In this document: positions 11,225 through 23,200 of the stretch, piece after piece
How positions within the stretch are numbered: the stretch's first letter is position 1
Layout of the letters: each line of letters starts with the position of its first letter
Assembly: GCA_002633005.1 (NCBI GenBank)
Contig: NMRA01000014.1
Location: 810,970 to 874,969, forward strand
DNA from: Phoronis australis
Lineage: Eukaryota; Phoronida; Phoronidae
Reading direction: 5' to 3'
DNA: 64,000 bases
Made by a program: the position numbers and the translations under genes
Notes under the pieces: generated by a model
The model's database searches: none
What the model was told of the DNA's origin: nothing
What the model saw: the letters and a program-made list of their open reading frames with translations, nothing else

Positions 11225-14200
11225 GCATGCAAGCACTTGGCAAGTGTCATTACTCAGTCTCTCACCTGTCCGTCCTTCTGAGGAACGTATGTTGAACACT
11301 CCTTGCAGTCACTGACGACAAAGTCCTGGCAGTCCAAGTGAGCATAGTACTCACAAACTGAAACAGCCAGCAACAAAAATATACACTGGGTGAATCTGAA
11401 CAGACTAGTTGAACTTCTTAGAAAATAAACACTATCTGTGAAATGTAACTTCTTCCTTGTAGTATGGTAGTTGAAGCGATAAGTAACTTTTGCACGGATT
11501 CCTCAGCTATAAATTAGATTATGTATTGAAATGTGTTCCATTCTAGCTACTGCTAATTTACGGTAATGTTTCACTAATTTCACACAAAACAAATTCAATA
11601 TATTTTCCTCATAGTCAGGGTGAGCACAATAAACCAAATATAGATTTTGTAGTTGACAGGTGTGCGAAATGTAACCAAGCAACGCCAATTGCTCATGTGT
11701 AAATTTAATGAAATGCGACCTACGGGTTGCCAACAGGATCTAATCAACAGTAACAGAGTTATGTAATCTTGTTCTAGTAAAAAGTAATTTATCCCGTCAT
11801 TAGTGAAATACCCTTTTAAGCATATGACTCTGGGTCACACAATACTCTTTTGGGTCACCCTTTTCACGCCATGTTTAAAACAGTGTCAGATTTTCTGTAT
11901 GAATGGATGAATAAGTACTGAACACACAATGTTGAGACCTTAAATATCAAACAAATGTAAAGTTACCTTTCGGAGTCATGAAGTTTATGAAACCACTAGC
12001 TTTCGGTCTCATCTCAAGACCTTCATCAGGTGCAATGGCAGGTAACTAAGCCTCAGGTGTGTCTGTTACATCAGCGTTGTCATGCGTCATGTGATGTGGC
12101 TTCTGTCGAATCGTCGGGAAAAAGTTCTGGTAGATGACAGGATGATCGTAGCCCGAGTCTCTATGGAGCGTGCCAGCGGATTTCCACCGCTTCACGAATC
12201 TTTCTACCCCATTACTTGTTCTAAGACGGTAGTGTTATCCGAAGCGATGTGTGACGTCTGAAAACAGTGTTCCCCAATGGCTGACACAGAGCCAGTAGAT
12301 GTACTCGGGTTCCCTAACCCTAGTGTTGAGGCTCACAGCAGTCTCAGCCACACAACTTGCATTACATTCAGGACAGTCTTGTAGATAACACCACACTTCC
12401 AGTAATCCTCATACTTAGGGTAAACAAGTAGACTCCTCAGAATGTTAAACGGTTTGTGGTAAGTAGCAACTTGGTGTTCAAGGGAAATTTTGGTTTACAG
12501 TCAGAGTACAAGTCACCATACCCTATGACCATGGCGTCTCTGAGAAATTGTCCAAAAATTTTTCATGACCACCAAGTCACTACTAATCACAAACACCCTG
12601 AGGAGTCTCCTGGTTCACCCTAAGGGCAAGTCTGAGCATTGCCGTAAATCCAGTGTTACCTACAAGATTGACTGCCCTGATTGCAATGCAAATTATGCGA
12701 GTAGACTGCTAGGAACCTCGCATTAGGATTAAGGAACACTCGAGTACTTCTACTGGCTCTGTGTCAGCCATTGGTGAACACTGTTTTCAGACACCACACA
12801 ACATCTCTTCAGATAATGCTACCGTCTTAGTGAGAGAGAATAAGTATTTATGCAGAGAGAGATACGTAAAGCAGAGGAAATCTGCTTCCACGCTCCACCA
12901 CTCAATAGACTCAGGCTATGATCTTCCTGCCATCTAGCAGAACTTATTTCTAGCGATCCAACAGAGGTCACATCACATGACACATGACAGTGATGATGTA
13001 ACAGAGACACCTGAGGCTCTAGTTACCTGCCATTACACCTGATGAAGGTCTTGAGATGAGACCAAAAGCTAGTGGTTTCGTAAACTTCACAACTCTGAAA
13101 TGTAACTTTACATTATTCATATTCTAACGGAGTCAGTGCCACAAACATTCATTCTACCAGTGTTGAGACCTTACTAACAAGGTTAAAGAGAAGTGTATAT
13201 AGGAGTAACATCAGGGTCAGCATAAATATTTCTGAAATCCCAAACTGACCGTGTGCGAATTATGTTAAGCAAGAAATTCTCACCAAGTAATCTCGTTTGA
13301 AATGAGTGAGGAACAAACTAAGATTTTCCAAATAATTTTAGGTGTGCGAAATGCGATGAGTGTGCAAAGTTGAGAATTACTGCATTAAGGAAAAGGTCTT
13401 GTTATAATTAATATGACTTATCATAAATAAGATTCCTCTAGGGACACTTTAGCAGTGCACCTTGTCATGAGAGAACAGTTCATTGACGCCATGCTCAAAC
13501 ACTCACTTTCACAGCGTATAGCCCAGTTGTCTTCCAATCTCTTTCGGCAAACATTACAAAATTTGCGCTTAAAATGGCCAGGTTCAGACCAGCAGTGCGC
13601 CACAGGATTCTGAAATGAACAGAGAAAAAATAAAGATAGCTTGCATGAAAAAGAATCAAACATAGCTTGTATAAAAAGACGAAACCAAAAGAGCTTTCCC
13701 AGTGGCTCCCAAGCTTCCGTATTACAGTAGCTTCAGCCAATGGGAACACTTAACTTCGACGCCATCAGAGTTATCAACAGGGGTCAGTACCTGCATTTGT
13801 AAACAGTGGTCGGTGACTGGTGAATATTTTATTATAACATTTATTATTTTGGTAGTATAAGAATTCTGTTTCAATTCATTCACATAGACTTACATTAAAC
13901 ATATCACTGAACGCATGGCGTAAACAAAACGAGTTCCCGCTATACTGCCTTTGTTCAGATCAACTGTTATCAATAATCAATTTTTAATGTCATTTTGTAG
14001 TACATGCTCATCATCCTAATATGGCAACCTTTGGCTTAACCTTGAGAACTTGAAGTTCTAGTTTCTGTTTTGGAAGAGGGGGCAGTCCATGCCATTGTTG
14101 ATGGCAAGGACAAAAATCTCAAGGCAAATGACAGAAGGTCATATTAGCAACGCCTAGCCATAACTTCGCTGAACTAGTTTTCTGACTGACTCCGAAGCTG

Positions 14201-17200
14201 ATGGGAACAATGATGTTTAACTTTGAGGTTAACCAATTATTATTGAAGCTTGGATAGTAGCTGAGCTAACTGTATGGGAAAGGGCCTCAAGACAGTTTGC
14301 TAGAACAACATGGAGCCAAAATTAGCCTCCATGAATAAAGAATTAGATAATTTGCGCAAACAAAGTAGTATGGATAATATTGTGGTTGATCCCTGACAGC
14401 ACAGGATCAAATGCAGTTTGAACAGAATGGAATCCAAGATAGCTTCCCAGCTGTCACTAACCACAGAACAACAGAAAGTGGCAAAAATGACCCAGCAAAG
14501 GGCCTGCAACTGCTTTCATTTTCATTGAGAAAACATGTCAAATTCCCTATTGAACACAGTCCGAGTAGGTAATTAGCATTTTTACTAAATGTAACACCAA
14601 ATTAAGTTATCACACTGCATCACAACAGATGTGTCTATGACATGGACATGCTCTGAAAAGGATCAAGCAGTAAACTTAACTACCATCTCACAGTATCCCT
14701 AGCCATTGTTCATTTCATCTATTCTGCATGCTTAAGCCGCATCGCAACCAAATCCATATTCTCATATTAATAAAACGAAGGGAGACAGTAAATACAGCAA
14801 GACTAGTTGATCAACTGAGTGTCAAGCACATCAAATGTCAAGCACACCAATGTGATGAGCAGCATCTGAGCTCCAGCTGATACAGTCAGGAGTAAATCAC
14901 TAACTACAGAAGTAACCCTGGTCTACTTTCTCAGCTGATACAGTCAGGAGTAAATCTGACTGCCTACAGAAGTACGGTAATCCTGGTCTACTTTTTAAGC
15001 TGGTACACTCGAAAGACAATACCACTCCCTACTGGAGCAACCATGGACTACTTTCTCAGATGAGTAGTAAGTACAATAAACATTCAGGTTAATGCCCATA
15101 CTCACACAAGCACCCCCTTCCTCAGACTTTTGAAATTTTTTAATTTAGCACATAATGCTCGGTAAATGCTCACTTTCTACTTTTGAGCAATTTCAATCAA
15201 GCACCCGCTGCTCTGGCTAGCACCCGTTTATAATTTGCTTCAAAGAATTGACTTTCAAAACAGCAAACCACTCTTTTCAATGCGAAAACCAGATCAATTT
15301 TGAGTCTCCATGTGGTTGCGGCTGGGAGTCATGGCCATTAGCGTACATGTCATATTCTGTTGGCATTGAAAACACCCGCGTTATTGAAACTGACATTTAC
15401 CGGAACTATATTCTACAACAAATTTATTTTCAAAAGAATCATTCATTTCTCAGAGTTCTAGGAGCCCAATCTCGGTCTAACCCTAGTTACCTCCAAAGTA
15501 GAAGTGACAGGCACTCTATTGTTCTGGACCCGTGGCATTTTATGGCTCGTAATCAGCGCCAAGAGAGTAAACTCAAATCACCCGATAGCCGATTACCACA
15601 AAGTATTTCAAGGCTGTTTATTTTTAATTTTTGAATATGTACCAAATACATAAGATTTTGCTTGTGAAATTTTTGCAGCGGTATTTCAACATTTCAAATT
15701 GTCTCTTACCTCTCTCATCTGAGACGAATATTTATTCAGATGCTGTTTACTGATTTCAAGTGTGTACTCATCCTTTTTAGAAAAGCTTGATGAGATATAA
15801 AAATAGAAGCACAGCTGTACTGTAGACCAAAACAAAGTGTTCTGCGGAGTGACAGTGTAAGCAGTAGGCATGGTGATCAAAACCCACCTTTATCATCAAC
15901 GGAATAACTGTAACATCACTCATCTTAAACACTGAGGAAAACTTATCATGTTATTGGTACTATTGTTTCATTATCAAAGCACCTTTCTTTTTGCTAAATT
16001 CTAATAGAAGTACACATGACCTAATTAATAGTAACTCCGTAAAAAGTAAAAAAATTGACAGGCTTTCTGCTTTCAGAAAACAACTAGAAGATTTTTAGAG
16101 AATTAAAATCTAGTCTTGTCAATACGGTCCTACATAACCATAAGCGCCCACGTAAGGGTTAACACCCAACCTCAATGCACACTTTTCATATTGGCGCCCT
16201 GTAAAGAAATGAGAGCACACAATCCACCTCCATTTGATCCTGACACTTCTGCTGACAGAAATTCAATTATTACATAGTCGTTCACACAGGAATAAATCCC
16301 ACTGTCAGTCCCTCCCAATGTTTGATTAGGTTAAGTTCACTAATTTATTTTAGATTTTTCACATCGGTTGGGACAGAAATTCTTCTGTCGTATCAGTCAT
16401 TTCACTGACTTAAAAGCCGTAGATTCTTCTTTGTAGTGGGAAATGCATGGGACATGATGTCCTTCATCCATGGATATATCAAGAGGTTTGTGTTTTTCCA
16501 TAAACCATTAGTACACCTCATCACACAGTAGAGGAATCGAGCATTACGTACGACAGCAACAAAGGCGTTAAAATGCTGTTCACGCCATTAGGTCAAAACC
16601 TTCCGTCCGCAACACATGGTATCTGTAGCTTGCCTCAAACGCCTGTGCATCTAAGACCTGATCCTGTCTGACAGGAAAATGATTTCCAATATGACACAAT
16701 TATTTCGAAAACCAGCAATTGCTTGAAACTTCTGTTTTCAGCGATTATTTCTAGGTGAAGCAGCTGCCCTAATTTCCAGACTCACCAATTTAAGTGCCCA
16801 GAGCATTAACATGAATGTTTACAGTAAATCATGTCACAGTAACCCTGGCCTACTTTCTGAACTTGGGAACAGTTGTAAGAAAATAACTGCCATAGTAACC
16901 TTGTTTTACTTTCTCAGGTGACACAGTTGAAATGAAATCATTGAAAGAGTAACCCTAGTCAACTATCTCAGCTGGTACTGTGACTGTACCGCAAGTATGC
17001 TTCTAAAGGTGTTCCAAAGAATAAAAAATTGGCCAGTAGGAGGAGCAGAAAACGAAATGGTGACGATGATGATGTCGTCTCCCTAATACTAAAACAGTAT
17101 TAAAATGGTAAAAGAAAAGTATCTGGAAATCTATACGAAACACAAAATTGGTCTTTAGTCTTGAAAAGTAAAATCAACATTAACTTTGCTCAAGGTCGGA

Positions 17201-20200
17201 GCTTATAGGCCTACCAAATTTAAGAAAGACAATATTGGCCACCTCAAACTGAAAAATTATGCTATGGCCAAAAAGGCATAGTTGGCTCTGGTGTTTTTTG
17301 AAAATCAAGTTGTCAAGTCAGTATTTTTAATTGGTCACCTATTCAAAAAAGAGAACCCACTTATATGATAAAAATGATATGTTATATCTGTTTTTCACTC
17401 AATGCTTGGCAAATCATGGTGTTTCAATCTTTGCTATCGTGTTTCTATGCAGCTTATAGAAAAAACAAGGCCTTGACTGCAATTGATGCGCAGGCAGGCA
17501 CTTTTTTCTTTAATCGGAGAGCGTCAATCACAAAACGAGTTGGGGTACTGACCAGATCAAACCATGCTTTATAACAAGTGATTAGTCACCTTGACGTTAC
17601 TCTAGAAGGACACAAACGAAAACATCACGATTTTGTGAACTGACAAATGTACTTTTGAAACTAACACAATTGTCCTAATATTTTCGGAAATGTGATGAAT
17701 GCCTAAACTGGTCATGTCGGATGTCCCAATTTGTAGAATGAAAAACATTCAATTTCATTTTGAATTTGAGTCCCAAATTTTAGAGTCTCTCCCAAACTGT
17801 GTTGGAATTGAAAAGACTGAACAAAGTAAAGAGTTTGCCAACATCAACTTGATTTATGATTTCCATTCATTACTGGTGGTATTTTCAACATTTCTGTGCT
17901 TATCACAACAGTAAACTAAATGGCTAGCCCAGGCAAAAATTTCAACTGGACTGGAAAATCTGACTGTGATAGGCAAGACCACAATCCTCTGTTCCACCAA
18001 GAATTTGCAGGGCAGGAAACATGACAATTGACAGTGTTTATTTTGAAATTCAAAATCTTGTTTATTCTGCAAAACAAGTGCTGATTCAGCAATACTTTTA
18101 CTATACACCAACAGAAACCTCAAACACTAAAATATGGTGTAGTGGAAACTCTTGGTATCTGGCAACTCATATTTTATGCCAGTTAGACCACAAAATTTTC
18201 AATTGTTTTCTTTACAAAAACAAACTTAGGGAAGTTCACAGTCCTGTCTCAGACAAGCTGTTTTCATTACAAATGCGTGACTGTATAAATCGACCTCTAT
18301 GACGTTATTCTCACAGAGAAGCCAATTAAAAATAGACCGATCTATAATTGTGCACTATTCTTAGAGTCAGCATGTGCTTTGGTAAAAACAACATAGGGAG
18401 ATTTACAAGCTGACCTTCATTCAAGCTCAAATTCAACAGCTGTTTATTAGATCTCTGTAAAGACAAAAGTGCACAGTAGCTCACCTACCAACACGCTACA
18501 CACACAGCTCCACACATCAAGGCAAGCAGTGGTTGGTCATCCAAAACATCACTTACATATTAGACGCTACCAAACAGCTCTGTACATCAAAGAAGGCAAC
18601 GTCCACAACATCACCTACATACATGCTACCCAAACAGCTACATACATCAAAGAAGGCAGTGTCCACATCACCTACATCATAGACGCTAACCAAACAGCTC
18701 TGTACATCAAGGAAAGCAGTGTCCACATCACCAACATCATGGACGCTACCAAACAGCTCCGTACATCAAAGAAGGCGGTGTCCATAATATTACCTACATA
18801 CATGCTACCTAAACAGCTCTGTACATCAAAGAAGGCAGTGTGCACATCACCAACATACATGATACCCTAACACCTCCCCACATCATAGAAGTACATCAAA
18901 GAAGGCAGTGTGCTCAACATCACCTACATACCGTAAACTCGCGGGTTAACACCCATGACCGGGTAATCGCCCACCCCCCTCCCTTTTGCCAAATTTCAAT
19001 GTAAGCGCCCACTAGTAGGGTAATTACCCATCCTCCACTTGCCGTAAATTTCGGCTTCTCATGTAATCACTCATTCCCAACTTACCGCTGACAGAACTCG
19101 ACTTTGAACTTGTACTTTTCTGCACAGTTTTGCCTCAGGCTCAGACTTCCGTGTTTGTGGGAAACGCGGCGTGCTTTTACACGAGAGACGATTCTCACCA
19201 TTTCAGTTATCACGGCACGACTTGCTCCGCTTCAGTCACATTTATACGACATTAGATCGCAAACTGAATCACTTACATGAAGACTGTCTACACATACTCG
19301 CAAGTGAACGTCCAAACCACGTCAAGTGCCAGCAATCACCCATATGTACACTATTACGCAAGCACATTGAAAGATGATCCCTTTCCACCCTGTCCCAGTT
19401 GTGTTTAGACGTGTAGTTGACACTGGAGCAATTGATCGAGTACGTCTCACTCTACCTATCAAACCAGTGTCAAAAATGGTTGCTGTGGTGTCAACTTGCT
19501 CCATGTCAGTCGTGTTTACACACACACTTGCACCTGATCAAATGTTCGGTGTTAGTAGCTCCGTGAGAGCTGTGTCTCGTGTAAACGTAACTAATATCGT
19601 TATACACAGTTTGAGAAACATTCTGGCGCCAAATGGGAGTTTCCTTTTTTCTAACAGAATTTTAAGGAAGTGGAACTGTTATTCAGTAGCCTAAAGCCAT
19701 ACAGGCGCATGCAATGAAGATTAAATTTCTTTCCTCTACTGTGACCATTCACCGCTTTATTGCACGCCATATTCAAACGATTAATCGGCGAATTTTAAAA
19801 TTGTTTAGACATATGAAACATGGCCAGGATGACTCTCTGGCTCAGCAGTTGATCATTTCAAAGGAAACAAAAGCTCAAAATCTGCAACATTTTATTGGCT
19901 TGAGCAAAGAGTAGTTTCGATGAACAGAAATACTCAAATACTTTGCCGGTCCCAAAGACAAGTGAAGATGATAAATGTTGGTCTTGCTTAAAAAAAGAGT
20001 GCTGTAAAATATCTCTCAACAGAGACACTGGCGCATAGCAGCAGTGTACAACAGCGAGGCATGTTTCTTACAGATGAATAACATTCTGGAAAAAAGCGCA
20101 GGATCAGGGAATGGCACTGGTATTGGAAACACCCCAGAATCTAGTTTTGTAACATGTTCGGAAATCTTCAATTTAAGTTCATGTAAAAAAAAACTTGGTT

Positions 20201-23200
20201 TTACTTGTGTTTTGCATGCACAATGGGCCTAAATATGTGCCACTACAATGATGGCGAGAGTATTTTATGGACACTTACCTTTATTTGGCGAGCAGCAATA
20301 CTTGAGCAGGAAGAGACGACAGTATGACAGCAACGGTCATGGACAATGAAGTTACACACTGCAACACAAGTGGACAACATTATCATCTACAGCAAAGCAC
20401 TTGCAGGACAAAGCAAACTAAAATTATTACCACTTATCATTGTAAAAGCTTTGTCAGTTGTCACTGAATCCACTCACCACATCACTTTTCTCCCACAACA
20501 AGTGTCACTGATCCTATTTACCCAGACACTGTGCTGCAGAAGTTGTCACTGACCCTATTAAGATTGACAATGTCTTATGGCAGATGACACTGAGCCTATC
20601 CACCTTGAATAGCTGCTGCAGCAGTTGTTACTGGATCCATTTAACGTGACACAGTGCACAGCAGTTGCCACTCGGCCTATTTACCTCGACATTGTGTTGC
20701 AACAGTTGTCACTGAGCCTATTTACCTTGACACTAGGTTGCAGAAAATGTCACTGAGTCTATTTATCTTCAGTTAGCACTGTGCTGCAGGTGTCACTGAA
20801 CCTATTTACCTTAACAATAAGGTGCAGCAGATGCCATTAAGTCAATTTACATTAACACTGCAGTGCAGCAAATGACACTGAGCCTATTTACCTTGAAATT
20901 GTGCTGCAGGTGTTGCTCAGCCTATTAACCTTGGCACTGGGCTGCAGCAGTTGTCACTGACCCTACAAATTTACCATGACACTTTGCTGCAGCAGTTATC
21001 ACTGAGCCTATTCCCCTTGATACTGTGCTACTAAGCCTATATACCTTATTTGACACGGTACTGCAGTTGGTGTCACTGAGCCTAGTTATCGTGACACCAT
21101 GTCACTGAGCCTATTCACCTCGACACTGTACTGCCGGAGAGAAGTTTTTAGCAACTGAACAGGATGCATGGCCATGCTGNTTAACAATAAGGTGCAGCAG
21201 ATGCCACTAAGTCAATTTACATTAACACTGCAGTGCAGCAAGTGACACTGAGCCTATTTACCTTGACATTGTGCTGCAGGTGTTGCTCAGCCTATTAACC
21301 TTGGCACTGGGCTGCAGCAGTTGTCACTGACCCTACAAATTTACCATGACACTTTGCTGCAGCAGTTATCACTGAGCCTATTCCCCTTGATACTGTGCTA
21401 CTAAGCCTATATACCTTATTTGACACGGTACTGCAGTTGGTGTCACTGAGCCTAGTTATCGTGACACCATGTCACTGAGCCTATTCACCTCGACACTGTA
21501 CTGCCGGAGAGAAGTTTTTAGCAACTGAACAGGATGCATGGCCATGCTGTGCCCACCTTAGCTGTTTTAGCATATACAGTATTAATCACAGTTGACAAAT
21601 AATTCCATCTTGCTTTGACACTTTTTGGCTTTTAGATGTGGTAATGGAATCATAACTAGTGAGCATGAGACGCTTGTTTTCAAACCCTAATAAGCGTCAT
21701 TAATGAATACTTCCCACAAATCAATTACTTCTCAGGTGTCTATGCTTTTGTTAAAAAAAAACAAAACAAAATTACGGTCAAAGACTCGAAATACAAGTTG
21801 ATAAGCAAACGATAAAGATTTCCTATGACTAAAAAAACCTCAGGCCCTCCAATATACAGAAAACTTGCAATAACACCTCAATTAACAATGGAACCATTTA
21901 GCACAGAGCTGGGAAGGCATTGGATATATATCAATCATCTGGATCAGGGAACTCAGAGAACAACGGACATAGAAAAAACAGAAGCCTGTGGGAACGTTGA
22001 GACAGGGGAACATGAGTAGGGGAACTGTGGCTAAGGATAACAAGAGTAACAAAAAGTATTGCAATGGACCTGAGAAAGAGTAATGAAAAACAAAAAACGT
22101 ACATTTGTTCTCAAAACTGAGGTTAAAACTAAATGTTTGCGATATATTAATGAAAATATTTGTCTATTTTGTACTTCACAGAAGTTATTGACAAAGGCAT
22201 ATTTAAAACCTGGTACCCCTTAAACTACTGTTGGCACTTCTAGTTAGTGAACAATGTCTTCTGAGATAAACACCTAATTGTTGTCAGACATCAATACAAA
22301 CGTCCAAGTTGGAACAAAAACTTGAAAGGATACTGATACTTGTTTTTATGATTTTGACCAATCCTTGTTCTGTCACCTGCTAATGTATCATTGGCGTCAA
22401 TCTTGAAAGTAGGAATCAACTAATAACTCCTACTCCCTATCTCACAAATTGGATATTATGGTCCTTGGTGGGTGGTCTTTTCCCACAGTTGCGGTGTAAT
22501 TTGCAGAAAGCATAGGTTCCGCTTGCCCATTTAGCAGACTTTGAAAGGAGTTTTCAAATTTTCCTTCAAATTTTTTAAGGTTATCGAGGGTTACAGTCAG
22601 GGCTAACGCATTATTTTGTTTCAGAGAACTGGATGGGAAAGGCATTTTTAGTATCTGTTAATACGGTAGGCCAAAACCGGGTTTGGTATCCTTTAGCAAT
22701 ATTTGGGCACATTGTTTGGATGAGACCAGAAAGTTGGTCACAAGACGACCACTTCTGGCCATCTCGTAAGTAGTAGTACCAATGGAAAAATCTCTTTCAC
22801 ATGTCTTATGTACCATACACTACCATCGGTTGCTGTCCAGTGGTCAAGCAGAAGGTTGGGAGTGAACCTGGCTATGAAGTTAGAAAAAACTTGTGAGGAA
22901 ACGAAATTCCAGCATACTAATGCTATATTCAGGTAAAAAGTGAGCCAATAATCATTTTTTGTGGTCCTATTCCTCAGGTAGCTCGATAGGCAAACCACTC
23001 AGGACTTTGAAGGCTCTCACGGCCGACGGGTTGCCTGGTGGTATTTTTCATATCATTTGTCATCAGTGGTCTCATAAAATGAAAATGATTTACAAATTCC
23101 TGGATACTACTACCTGGACTCAAGGCAAGGTGACTTTTTGCATCAATAAATAATCTTATTTTAGCCGCCAATGCCAGCTGGACATGCGACAATTAATGTT

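Larger units (their letters stand above)
11962..13106. mobile_element. Head-to-head pair of Penelope-like element 3' fragments
   Basis: The left arm (minus) and right arm (plus) are diverged inverted copies meeting near 12495-12550. On the plus strand the right arm encodes a broken GIY-YIG-endonuclease-like stretch: YKIDCPDCNANY at about 12658-12693, then in another frame RIKEHSSTSTGSVSAIGEHC, then APPLNR near 12893. This CPxC...RxxEH layout is typical of the C-terminal endonuclease of Penelope-like retroelements (PLEs). Frameshifts and stops show it is dead. The outer ends (TGTAAAGTTAC / GTAACTTTACA) are inverted and carry hammerhead-like motifs. It lies in DGKQ intron 3. Confidence 0.75.
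13610..20278. other. DGKQ intron 2: repeats, no gene seen
   Basis: Contains dispersed 60-65-bp repeats (14871-15065, 16840-16990), a fragment of family A near 16020-16135, GCGCCC-rich repeat pieces (15105-15230, 16140-16200, 18935-19080), a minisatellite at 18470-18935 and an inverted-repeat element at 19170-19588. A 128-codon plus-strand frame at 15248-15634 has no recognisable domain and I do not call it a gene. Confidence 0.6.

Noticed and set aside
11013-11299. His/Thr-rich short proteins
   Set aside because: Translations of the GT microsatellite on the opposite strand.
15248-15634. 128-codon plus-strand frame
   Set aside because: No domain, no splice sites or codon pattern, and it lies antisense in a DGKQ intron. 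Length is within chance for this much sequence.
18469-18870. 133-codon plus-strand frame with repeats
   Set aside because: Read-through of a ~60-bp minisatellite.
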